Source of the DNA: Lachnospiraceae bacterium
GTDB lineage: Bacteria; Bacillota; Clostridia; Lachnospirales; Lachnospiraceae
Length of the DNA stretch: 64,000 nt
Assembly (NCBI GenBank): GCA_021153185.1
Contig: JAGKTY010000006.1
Span: forward strand, 1-64,000
Reading direction: 5' to 3'
Part shown: piece after piece, positions 51,001 to 58,141 of the stretch
How the letters are laid out: each line of letters starts with the position of its first letter
How positions within the stretch are numbered: position 1 is the stretch's first letter
Program-made: the position numbers and the translations under genes
The notes under the pieces: model-generated
What the model was told of the DNA's origin: nothing
The model's input: only the letters and a program-made list of their open reading frames with translations
Databases searched by the model: none

Positions 51001-52000
51001 TCTCGTCACCTCCGCCACGAGAAATTACAATCTCCGAAGCATCCTCTAACTTACGGATAATATTAACAATCTTCTGCTGTGCTTCCTCAACATCCTTCAT
51101 ACGCACAGGACCCATGAATTCCATGTCCTCCTTGATCATCGCAGCAAGACGTTTTGAGAGGTTTGAGAAGATTGCATTCTGTACCTGCTCATTGGAGCCC
51201 TTCAGCGCAATCGCAAGGTCATTGTTGTCGACCTCACGGAGCACACGCTGGATTGAACGGTCATCAAGCAGCAGGATATCCTCGAAGACGAACATCTTCT
51301 TGCGGATTTCGTCTGCAAGCTCCGGCTCTTCGATTTCGAGATTTTCCATGATATGCTTTTCTGTACCACGATCTACTGTATTTAAAATCTCTACGACAGC
51401 ATCGACACCACCAATGATTGTGTAATCCTGGTTTACGACACTTGCAAGCTTCGTCTCCAGCACTCTCTCGACCTCCTTGATGACATCCGGGCTTGTACGG
51501 TCCATCGTCGCAATACGCTTGGCTACGTCAGGCTGACGATCAGGCGGAAGTGCCGATACGATCTGCGCTGCCTGCGCCGGCGCAAGATAGGACAAGATAA
51601 GGGCAATCGTCTGCGGATGCTCATCCTGAATAAAGTTAAGGAGCTGTGAAGCATCTGCCTTTCTGACAAACTCAAACGGTTTCACCTGCAGTGACGCGGT
51701 CAGTCTGCCGATAACATCGATTGCCTTCTCTGCGCCAAGTGCCTTTTCAAGAAGCTCTCTTGCATAACCGATACCACCCTCTGCAATGTACTGCTGTGCC
51801 AGACACACCTCATAAAACTCATTGATGACAGTTTCCTTCACCTGCAGTGTGATACTTCTTGTATTTGCAATCTCGAGCGTCAGCTCTTCGATTTCCTCTT
51901 CCTTTAAATGTTTAAAGATCATGGCAGATTTTTCCGGACCGAGTGAAATTAACAAAATCGCAGCTTTTTGAAGCCCGGTCAGTTCAGTCTCTTTTGCCAT
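50990..52000 (-). CDS. fliG: Flagellar motor switch protein FliG
   Basis: A 336-residue C-ring protein with three helical domains. N domain: LTGLQKAAILLISLGPEKSAMIFKHLKEEE. Middle: IQDEHPQTIALILSYLAPAQAAQIVSALPPDRQPDVAKRIA with the EHPQ motif. C domain: MFVFEDILLLDDRSIQRVLREVDNNDLAIALKGS, holding the charged torque helix, and RAAMIKEDMEFMGPVRM-type segment. It contacts FliF, FliM and MotA. The stop overlaps the fliH start region. Confidence 0.97.
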   Translation of the reverse strand: MAKETELTGLQKAAILLISLGPEKSAMIFKHLKEEEIEELTLEIANTRSITLQVKETVINEFYEVCLAQQYIAEGGIGYARELLEKALGAEKAIDVIGRLTASLQVKPFEFVRKADASQLLNFIQDEHPQTIALILSYLAPAQAAQIVSALPPDRQPDVAKRIATMDRTSPDVIKEVERVLETKLASVVNQDYTIIGGVDAVVEILNTVDRGTEKHIMENLEIEEPELADEIRKKMFVFEDILLLDDRSIQRVLREVDNNDLAIALKGSNEQVQNAIFSNLSKRLAAMIKEDMEFMGPVRMKDVEEAQQKIVNIIRKLEDASEIVISRGGGDEIVV

Positions 52001-52003
52001 ATC

Positions 52004-53602
52004 TTACCCCCAATCTTCCTGAAGCCAGTTGCGAAGCAGGTTTGCAACCGCCTCCGGATTTTCCTCGACGAATTTTTCTATCAGAATACGAGCCTCTGAT
52101 TTGTCGTCAAATTCGATGTCCTCAAGCTCACTTTCCGGCTGGGACTGAATGAGTGTCTCAACAGATAACTCCTCTTCCTCTTCCGGCTGTCTGTTGCCCG
52201 CCATACTGCGCAGAACAACAAATGCAAGAAGTCCTAAAATCACGATGATTAAAACAATCTGGATAATGTCTGTCGCGCTGACAGAAAATCCTTCCTTATC
52301 AACAAAGACCGGCACTTCATATGCCATAATCTGAATGCTCTCCTCCGCGATTCCTGTCGTTTTGGAAACAACACTGTAAAGCTCGGTATCTACCTCAAGC
52401 TTCACAGGCTCCTGATTGGCCTGCTTGTACTCTTCCCATGTCATATCGACTAAAAGCCCCTGGTCGTCGACATCCTCCTGGCGGTACACATGAAGCTTTT
52501 TGGCTGTCACAGAAATGGAAGACTCATTGTATTTGATCAGTCCCGGCGGAATCGTCTCTCTTGAGACATACTCATTCGGCAGGTATTTGCGGGACTCCTC
52601 TGTCGTAGAAGAAGACGAATCGCTGTAATCCTGCAGCTGGTATGTCGTATCATCATCATTCGAGCCCGTACCCGGCTCTCCGCCGCTCGTGCCCGTCGTA
52701 TCCTGCTGATACAAATCCTCAGAGCTCAGTACGCCCTGTGTCTGACCTTCCGCAGGTGTGTAATTGTGCTGTGTATTGTCCTTGGTACTGAAATCGAGCA
52801 CCAGGTTGCCCGCGACCGTAATGTCGTCATACAGATTGGTGCCAAGCAGCACACTCTTTACTTCCTGTTTGACGAGGTTTTCTGCCTGCTTTTTGACCTC
52901 AAGCTGTGTTGAAGCATTGCCGTTGGAGCTCAGGTTGTCCTCACCGGCAAACAGGAGATTGCCGTCTGTGTCAATAATCGTAATATTTTTGGTTGTCTCG
53001 TTGCCGAGCGCCGTTGCGATAAAACGCGCCATGGACGCTGCCATATTGTCATCGAGCTCGCCGTCCAAATCAAGCACAACCGAAGCAAAGCCCTCCTGCT
53101 CATTGGCGATGAGCGTTCCATCATCCTCAGGAAGGGAAAGCTGTACATTGGCTAAGCGCACAAGCGGATTGGACTGCAAGTCCTCCTCCATCTGTTTTTC
53201 TTTGTAATAGACGTATTTCTTTTGTTTGTCCGACTCTGTCGTGGAAAAACCGCCGCCGGTTACATTGTCAACTGTATAAGTTGCCGACAAAATATCATTG
53301 GCACCAAGAAGCAGGTTTACCTCACTCTCGTCTTCCTTGAGAACATAAATCTGTGTCGCATCCTGACTCGTGCGGTACTGGTAGTTGTTGTCTGTCAAAA
53401 GCTTGGTGATCTCAGAGCCCTCTTTGGCAGTCTCACACGATGCGATGAGTATGTACTGTGGTCTCGTCAGCAAAAATACCAGACCTGCAAGTAGCACAAT
53501 GACACCCACAGCAACACTCACGATAATCGTTTTTTGCTTGGATGTAAAATGATTCCACCATTCTTTGATTCGATCGATTAACTTCTTTATCCTATCTGCC
53601 AT
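52004..53602 (-). CDS. fliF: Flagellar MS-ring protein FliF
   Basis: A 532-residue protein with two membrane helices (about 26-46, IIVSVAVGVIVLLAGLVFLL, and about 455-475, IIQIVLIIVILGLLAFVVLRSM). Between them lie the ring-building motifs with YILIASCETAKEGSEITKLLTDNNYQY and a large insertion rich in Ser/Thr/Gly (about 290-350). The C-terminal tail EARILIEKFVEENPEAVANLLRNWLQEDWG is the FliG-binding motif. It seeds the basal body and export gate. It follows fliE by 11 bases. Confidence 0.96.
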   Translation of the reverse strand: MADRIKKLIDRIKEWWNHFTSKQKTIIVSVAVGVIVLLAGLVFLLTRPQYILIASCETAKEGSEITKLLTDNNYQYRTSQDATQIYVLKEDESEVNLLLGANDILSATYTVDNVTGGGFSTTESDKQKKYVYYKEKQMEEDLQSNPLVRLANVQLSLPEDDGTLIANEQEGFASVVLDLDGELDDNMAASMARFIATALGNETTKNITIIDTDGNLLFAGEDNLSSNGNASTQLEVKKQAENLVKQEVKSVLLGTNLYDDITVAGNLVLDFSTKDNTQHNYTPAEGQTQGVLSSEDLYQQDTTGTSGGEPGTGSNDDDTTYQLQDYSDSSSSTTEESRKYLPNEYVSRETIPPGLIKYNESSISVTAKKLHVYRQEDVDDQGLLVDMTWEEYKQANQEPVKLEVDTELYSVVSKTTGIAEESIQIMAYEVPVFVDKEGFSVSATDIIQIVLIIVILGLLAFVVLRSMAGNRQPEEEEELSVETLIQSQPESELEDIEFDDKSEARILIEKFVEENPEAVANLLRNWLQEDWG

Positions 53603-53613
53603 GACCTACGCCT

Positions 53614-53937
53614 CTATATCTGCATCTGCATAATTGTATTGTATGCTTCCATAAATTTATCCCGCACTGCCACTGTGTACTGTAGTGCCATGCTTGCCTT
53701 TTCAAGCGCAATCGTCAAATCATGTGTCGACTCTGTCTCTCCGAGTGCAAGTCTGATCTCTTCATTCTCTGCATCTGACAAGTAACTGTTGGTCGCCTCG
53801 ATGTTATCGACCGCAGACTGAAAAAAAGCCGCAAACGTATCCTGGCTCTGGGTGGTCGCTGTCTTCGTGCCGTCGTACTCCTCGTACGCCTTGCGCACTG
53901 CCCCACTCGATATATTGTAAAGTGATTGAATATCCAT
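53614..53937 (-). CDS. fliE: Flagellar hook-basal body complex protein FliE
   Basis: A 107-residue helical protein. The conserved C-terminal part is FQSAVDNIEATNSYLSDAENEEIRLALGETESTHDLTIALEKASMALQYTVAVRDKFMEAYNTIMQMQI, matching the FliE family pattern (here given only as positions: about 37-107). It links the MS ring to the rod and is needed for export of rod proteins. It lies 46 bases after flgC. Confidence 0.95.
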   Translation of the reverse strand: MDIQSLYNISSGAVRKAYEEYDGTKTATTQSQDTFAAFFQSAVDNIEATNSYLSDAENEEIRLALGETESTHDLTIALEKASMALQYTVAVRDKFMEAYNTIMQMQI

Positions 53938-53983
53938 ACTGTTTCCCTCTATGTATCATGCTTGCTATGTAAAAGCAGACGCT

Positions 53984-54430
53984 TTATGCTTTGCCCATAT
54001 TCAGTCCGGTTGTTGCAAGGTTTTTGCTCGCATCAAACGCTGTGGCATTGGCCTCGTAAGACCTGCTGGCATCAATTAAGTTGGTCATCTCCGTGACCAC
54101 ATTGACATTGGGATAATATACATACCCGTCTGCATCCGCATCAGGATGGGATGGGTCGTACGCCTTAATCAGATCCGTACTCTTATCCTCAAATGTGGCA
54201 ACGACCTTGACGCCGCCACCGTCATAGCTTCCGCACGCCTTGCGCAACGCCGTATCAAAGCTGTGTCCCTGTCCTTTTTCTGCAAAAATCACACTTTTCC
54301 TGCGGTACGGTGTACCATCCTCGGTACGCGTTGTATTGGCATTGGCAATATTTTCTGCAATCACATCCATGCGGTACCGCTGTGCAGTCAGACCGGATGC
54401 ATTTATATCAAAAGCACTAAACATATTCAT
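53984..54430 (-). CDS. flgC: Flagellar basal-body rod protein FlgC
   Basis: A 148-residue proximal rod protein. The N-terminal rod motif is FDINASGLTAQRYRMDVIAENIANANTTRTEDG, followed by TPYRRKSVIFAE; the C-terminal half has YVYYPNVNVVTEMTNLIDASRSYEANATAFD. GGAGG precedes the ATG. It follows flgB by 26 bases. Confidence 0.96.
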   Translation of the reverse strand: MNMFSAFDINASGLTAQRYRMDVIAENIANANTTRTEDGTPYRRKSVIFAEKGQGHSFDTALRKACGSYDGGGVKVVATFEDKSTDLIKAYDPSHPDADADGYVYYPNVNVVTEMTNLIDASRSYEANATAFDASKNLATTGLNMGKA

Positions 54431-54456
54431 AGCGTTTCCTCCAATTCAAACCAAAA

Positions 54457-54849
54457 CTATTTGCTCATGGCTGTTCTGAGATTGGCAAATTCATCTCCCG
54501 CAGCTTTCATCAGCGCCTGATATTTGAGCTGGTTTGATACCATCGCAGCCGACTCCGTCTCAATATCGACGTTATTGCCGTCTAATCTGTAAGAATATCC
54601 CGAGCGGTCTGTGTACATGCCAACCTCGAGCTCGTCTGACGTAATCGCACCGACACGGTCATCCACCGAAACAAAACGGTTGTTTAAGATGGCTTTTTTG
54701 AGTGCGCTCTCAAAATCAACATCCTGTCTCTTGTAACCGGGTGTGTCGACATTGGCAATGTTGTTGGCGATTGCTTTGTTACGAAGCCAGGAAGCATCCG
54801 CCGCTTTATCTAAAACATTGATATAATCATATACATTGGTGTAAATCAT
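54457..54849 (-). CDS. flgB: Flagellar basal-body rod protein FlgB
   Basis: A 130-residue proximal rod protein and first gene of the motility operon. It has RNKAIANNIANVDTPGYKRQDVDFESAL (rod signature) and the C-terminal VDIETESAAMVSNQLKYQALMKA. AAGGAGG precedes the ATG. Its leader begins with a perfect hairpin and its promoter contains a CodY-box-like core. codY is the next gene upstream on the same strand. Confidence 0.96.
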   Translation of the reverse strand: MIYTNVYDYINVLDKAADASWLRNKAIANNIANVDTPGYKRQDVDFESALKKAILNNRFVSVDDRVGAITSDELEVGMYTDRSGYSYRLDGNNVDIETESAAMVSNQLKYQALMKAAGDEFANLRTAMSK

Positions 54850-54873
54850 ACGCTACCTCCTTTGTGGGTCGGC

Positions 54874-54902
54874 ATCATGTGCATACAGTCTCAGCACATG
54901 AT
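54874..54902 (-). promoter_or_regulatory. 5'-end hairpin of the flgB transcript
   Basis: ATCATGTGC (54894-54902, first in the transcript) pairs perfectly with GCACATGAT (54874-54882) around an 11-nt loop. The predicted transcription start is about 54903, so the stem would form at or near the first nucleotides of the operon mRNA. No T run follows, so it is not a terminator. Confidence 0.6.
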
Positions 54903-54909
54903 ACCATTT

Positions 54910-54938
54910 ATTATAGTTTTTTTTTGCTGAAAACACAA
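54910..54938 (-). promoter_or_regulatory. flgB (fla/che operon) promoter
   Basis: A perfect -10 TATAAT (54910-54915) is spaced 17 bp from the weak -35 TTGTGT (54933-54938). The spacer contains nine A in a row. No sigma-28 type elements were seen, so the operon is probably read by sigma-A. A weak -35 leaves room for activation or repression. Confidence 0.65.
54921..54935 (-). promoter_or_regulatory. CodY-box-like sequence in the flgB promoter spacer
   Basis: TGTTTTCAGCAAAAA on the minus strand matches the CodY consensus AATTTTCWGAAAATT at 10 of 15 positions, including the central TTTTCAG and three following A. It lies between -35 and -10. Such a partial match is only suggestive in A/T-rich DNA. 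Confidence 0.35.
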
Positions 54939-54941
54939 GAC

Positions 54942-54978
54942 AAAAAAACGGACTTACACCAAAAAGTATAAATCCGTT
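54942..54978 (-). terminator. Terminator of codY
   Basis: AACGGACTTACA (54948-54959) and GTATAAATCCGTT (54966-54978) form a long stem with G-U pairs, followed on the minus strand by TTTTTTTG. It lies about 50 bases past the codY stop and just before the flgB promoter, so codY and flgB are mostly separate units. Confidence 0.9.
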
Positions 54979-55029
54979 TATCATAACCAATCCATTTATT
55001 CTTATCTCATCCGAAATAAAACACTGTAT

Positions 55030-55815
55030 TTATTTGTGAATCTGTTTGCGAAGCGCGCCAAGTTCATCGTATACGGCATCGTTAAGCACCTTGATGTAGG
55101 TTCCCTTCATTCCCGAGGACTTCGATGCAATCACACCGGCACTTTCAAATTTGCGCAGCGCATTGACAATCACGGAACGGGTGATGCCCACTCTGTCGGC
55201 AATCTTGCTGGCAACAAGAATGCCCTCCATACCATGCAATTCGTCAAAAATATGGACAATCGCTTCCATCTCCGATACGGAAAGCGTACTGATCGCTGAT
55301 TTGACATCTGCAATCTTGCGGCTTTCTTCAGCGCTCTCCTCACTCACTGAGCGGAGCATCTCAAGGCCGACAACCGTAGAACCATACTCGCACAAAATAA
55401 TATCGTCTATCTCATAGGGCTCGCCGCACTTATAAATAAACAGCGTACCGAGTCTCTCTCCGGCAATATCGATCGGACAAATAATCGCTTGTACGTCGTC
55501 CTGCGAAGGCTGTTCAAACCCGAGTGTCATCAGATTGACATTTTCCTTTGTCGACAACACCCCAAGGAACCGCTCATTCAACAACTCATCGACAAACTCG
55601 CCGATTTCAGACGGGATATGCTCCGTCACAACCGAAATCCCCTCTCTGTTGCCGATACCGAGCACCTTGCCCTTCTTGCTGATGACGACAATATTAGACT
55701 CCATGATATCCTTCATGACATTGCAGATATCATTAAACACAACCTTACTTGAACTATTGTTGTGTAAGAGTCTGCCAATCTTTCTGGTCTTATCTAACAA
55801 TTGTACGCTACTCAT
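55030..55815 (-). CDS. codY: GTP/branched-chain amino acid-responsive repressor CodY
   Basis: A 261-residue global regulator, starting at the ATG at 55815 (GGAGGG upstream; the frame to 55851 is not used). The N-terminal GAF domain (about 1-160) binds branched-chain amino acids: SVQLLDKTRKIGRLLHNN at the start and ERLGTLFIYKCGEPYEIDDIIL near its end. The C-terminal winged helix has ASKIADRVGITRSVIVNALRKFESAGVIASKSSGMKGTYIKVLN, the very conserved CodY recognition region (about 205-250). It lies between topA and flgB as in Bacillus, but without clpQ/clpY/xerC. Confidence 0.97.
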   Translation of the reverse strand: MSSVQLLDKTRKIGRLLHNNSSSKVVFNDICNVMKDIMESNIVVISKKGKVLGIGNREGISVVTEHIPSEIGEFVDELLNERFLGVLSTKENVNLMTLGFEQPSQDDVQAIICPIDIAGERLGTLFIYKCGEPYEIDDIILCEYGSTVVGLEMLRSVSEESAEESRKIADVKSAISTLSVSEMEAIVHIFDELHGMEGILVASKIADRVGITRSVIVNALRKFESAGVIASKSSGMKGTYIKVLNDAVYDELGALRKQIHK

Positions 55816-55865
55816 ATACCCTCCCAGTTCAAACGGACAGACGCCCAACAACTGTGACTAAGAAT

Positions 55866-55894
55866 AGCATACCACATTTTTTACGCTTTTTCAA
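55866..55894 (-). promoter_or_regulatory. codY promoter inside the end of topA
   Basis: Minus-strand -35 TTGAAA (55889-55894, in the last codons of topA) and -10 TATGCT (55866-55871) are spaced 17 bp. The leader would be about 45 bases. Confidence 0.5.
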
Positions 55895-57956
55895 CATTCG
55901 CGGTCACATATCCACACGCATTATCCATGCAGACAAGTTTATTTCCTTTGACCAAAAGTGCCTGACCGCATTTTGGACAATTCTGTCCGCTCGGTTTTTG
56001 CCAAACCATAAAATCGCAGGTCGGATTGTCTTCACATCCAAAGTACTTCCTGCCTTTTTTCGTCTTACGTACGACGACATCCTTACCGCATTTCGGGCAT
56101 GCCACACCAATTTTTTCAAGGTATGGCTTGGTATTGCGGCAATCCGGGAATCCCGGACATGCAAGGAACTTGCCGTGCGGGCCATATTTGATGACCATGT
56201 TGCGGCCGCACTCCTCACAAATGACGTCCGTCTCCTCATCCGCAATCTTGACTTGTGCCAGATCCTGCTCTGCTTTCGCAACGGCCCGGTCAAGATCCGG
56301 ATAGAAGTTTTCGATAATTGTTTTCCATTTGACATTGCCCTCTTCCACGCCATCAAGAAGCGATTCCATATTGGCGGTGAAATTGACATCCACAATCGTC
56401 GGGAATGCCTGCATCATCATATTGTTGACAACCTCTCCGAGCTCAGTCACGTAAAGATTTTTGTTTTCCTTGGTGATATAACGTCTGGCAAGAATGGTTG
56501 TAATCGTCGGCGCATACGTACTTGGACGTCCGATTCCAAGCTCTTCCAATGCGCGCACCAAAGAAGCCTCCGTATAATGTGCCGGTGGCTGTGTAAAATG
56601 CTGTTTATACTCTACATCACGTACTGAAAGCTTACTTGACTCATCAAGCCCCTTCATCAGTGTGTTTTTCTCTTCTTTTTCATCGTCTGCTTCTGTGTAA
56701 ATCTGCATAAAGCCTTCAAACAAAAGCTTTGAAGCTGCTACGGTAAAACGATACTCGCCCGCATCGATTTTGACAGAAGTTGTCTCATATTTGGCCGGTG
56801 CCATCTGGCTGGCTGTAAAGCGCTTCCAAATAAGCTGATATAAGCGGAACAAATCCCTACTGATGGCATCTTTGACGTCCGATGGCAGACGGTTGATATC
56901 TGTCGGACGAATCGCCTCATGCGCATCCTGGATTTTGCTGCCTGTTTTCTTGGTCTCATCTGCCGCTTTGGCAAACTGCGGGCCATAGTTTGTCTCAATA
57001 AACGACTTGGCACTGCGCACTGCCTCATCACTGACACGTGTCGAATCGGTACGAAGGTATGTGATCAACGCAACCGTACCGCTGCCTTTGATTTCGACAC
57101 CCTCATAAAGCTGCTGTGCGAGACGCATCGTCTTTTGTGTGGAGAAGTTGAGTGCCTTGCTCGCCTCCTGCTGCAGTGTCGAGGTTGTAAACGGAAGCGG
57201 CGCTTTCTTGAGGCGCTCTCCCTTTTTGACTTCCTTCACACTTGCTGATGACTTTTTCACCGCTTCTGCAATGGCTTTTGCCTCACTTTCGGATGTAATC
57301 TCCATCTTTTCATTGCCTTTTCCGTAAAATTTGGCAACGAGCGGCTTCTTCTCGCCTGCAACGGCAAACTCTGTATCCAGCGTCCAGTACTCCTTTGGAA
57401 TAAACGCATTGATTTCGTCTTCCCTGTCACAGATAATGCGAAGTGCGACTGACTGCACACGTCCTGCCGAAAGACCGCGTTTGACCTTCTCCCACAGAAG
57501 CGGTGAAATACGGTATCCGACCATACGGTCAAGAACACGTCTTGCCTGCTGTGCATCCACGAGATCCATATTAATCTCACGCGCATTCTTGAGAGATTCC
57601 TTGACTGCGTTTTTGGTAATCTCATTGAATGCAATACGATAAACTTTTTTATTTTCTAATTTGAGTGCGTGATAAAGATGCCACGAGATGGCTTCTCCCT
57701 CACGGTCAGGGTCGGTTGCGAGATAAATCTTTTCTGCTTTCTTGACTTCCTTACGGAGCATCGCAAGCACATCGCCCTTTCCTCTGATGGTAATGTATTT
57801 CGGTTCGTAATCATGCTCGATGTCGATTCCCATCTGGCTCTTCGGCAAATCCCTCACGTGACCGCCTGACGCCACAACACCATAATTACTTCCCAAGAAT
57901 TTTTGTATCGTCTTAACCTTTGCAGGTGACTCCACAATTACTAAATATTTGGCCAT
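55881..57956 (-). CDS. topA: DNA topoisomerase I
   Basis: A 691-residue type IA topoisomerase that relaxes negative supercoils. The Toprim domain has VIVESPAKVKTIQKFLG (about 5-21) and TDPDREGEAISWHL (about 82-95). The active-site Tyr lies in LITYLRTDSTRVS (about 300). Three C-terminal four-Cys zinc motifs are visible: CEECGRNMVIKYG...CPGFPDC, CPKCGKDVVVRK...CEDNPTC and CPKCGQALLVKG...CMDNAC. Length and domain order are normal for Firmicutes. It has its own promoter and the codY promoter lies in its last codons. Confidence 0.98.
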   Translation of the reverse strand: MAKYLVIVESPAKVKTIQKFLGSNYGVVASGGHVRDLPKSQMGIDIEHDYEPKYITIRGKGDVLAMLRKEVKKAEKIYLATDPDREGEAISWHLYHALKLENKKVYRIAFNEITKNAVKESLKNAREINMDLVDAQQARRVLDRMVGYRISPLLWEKVKRGLSAGRVQSVALRIICDREDEINAFIPKEYWTLDTEFAVAGEKKPLVAKFYGKGNEKMEITSESEAKAIAEAVKKSSASVKEVKKGERLKKAPLPFTTSTLQQEASKALNFSTQKTMRLAQQLYEGVEIKGSGTVALITYLRTDSTRVSDEAVRSAKSFIETNYGPQFAKAADETKKTGSKIQDAHEAIRPTDINRLPSDVKDAISRDLFRLYQLIWKRFTASQMAPAKYETTSVKIDAGEYRFTVAASKLLFEGFMQIYTEADDEKEEKNTLMKGLDESSKLSVRDVEYKQHFTQPPAHYTEASLVRALEELGIGRPSTYAPTITTILARRYITKENKNLYVTELGEVVNNMMMQAFPTIVDVNFTANMESLLDGVEEGNVKWKTIIENFYPDLDRAVAKAEQDLAQVKIADEETDVICEECGRNMVIKYGPHGKFLACPGFPDCRNTKPYLEKIGVACPKCGKDVVVRKTKKGRKYFGCEDNPTCDFMVWQKPSGQNCPKCGQALLVKGNKLVCMDNACGYVTANVEKA

Positions 57957-57987
57957 GTCTTTTCCCCTTTAATTCATAACGATTTGA

Positions 57988-58016
57988 ACTATACACTAAA
58001 TTTGGGCATCTGTAAA
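57988..58016 (-). promoter_or_regulatory. topA promoter
   Basis: Minus-strand -35 TTTACA (58011-58016) and -10 TATAGT (57988-57993), each one mismatch from consensus, spaced exactly 17 bp. The start codon is about 30 bases downstream. Confidence 0.75.
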
Positions 58017-58093
58017 GATTTTTTTGTTTTAAACTATTCAAAAGGTATTTATATAAGAAGAAAAAATAACACTATTTTATCAAAATAATGATA

Positions 58094-58125
58094 AAAAAAG
58101 AACTGTAACGCCGTAGCATTACAGT
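58094..58125 (-). terminator. Terminator of the DUF5057-like gene
   Basis: ACTGTAACGC (58102-58111) pairs with GCATTACAGT (58116-58125) with one G-U pair and loop of 4, followed on the minus strand by CTTTTTTTATC. It lies 16 bases past the stop. Confidence 0.9.
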
Positions 58126-58141
58126 CCTTTTATCATTTGAA

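Noticed and set aside
54850..54902. c-di-GMP (GEMM) riboswitch in the flgB leader
   Set aside because: The leader is only about 50 bases and lacks the conserved GEMM core; only a simple hairpin is seen.
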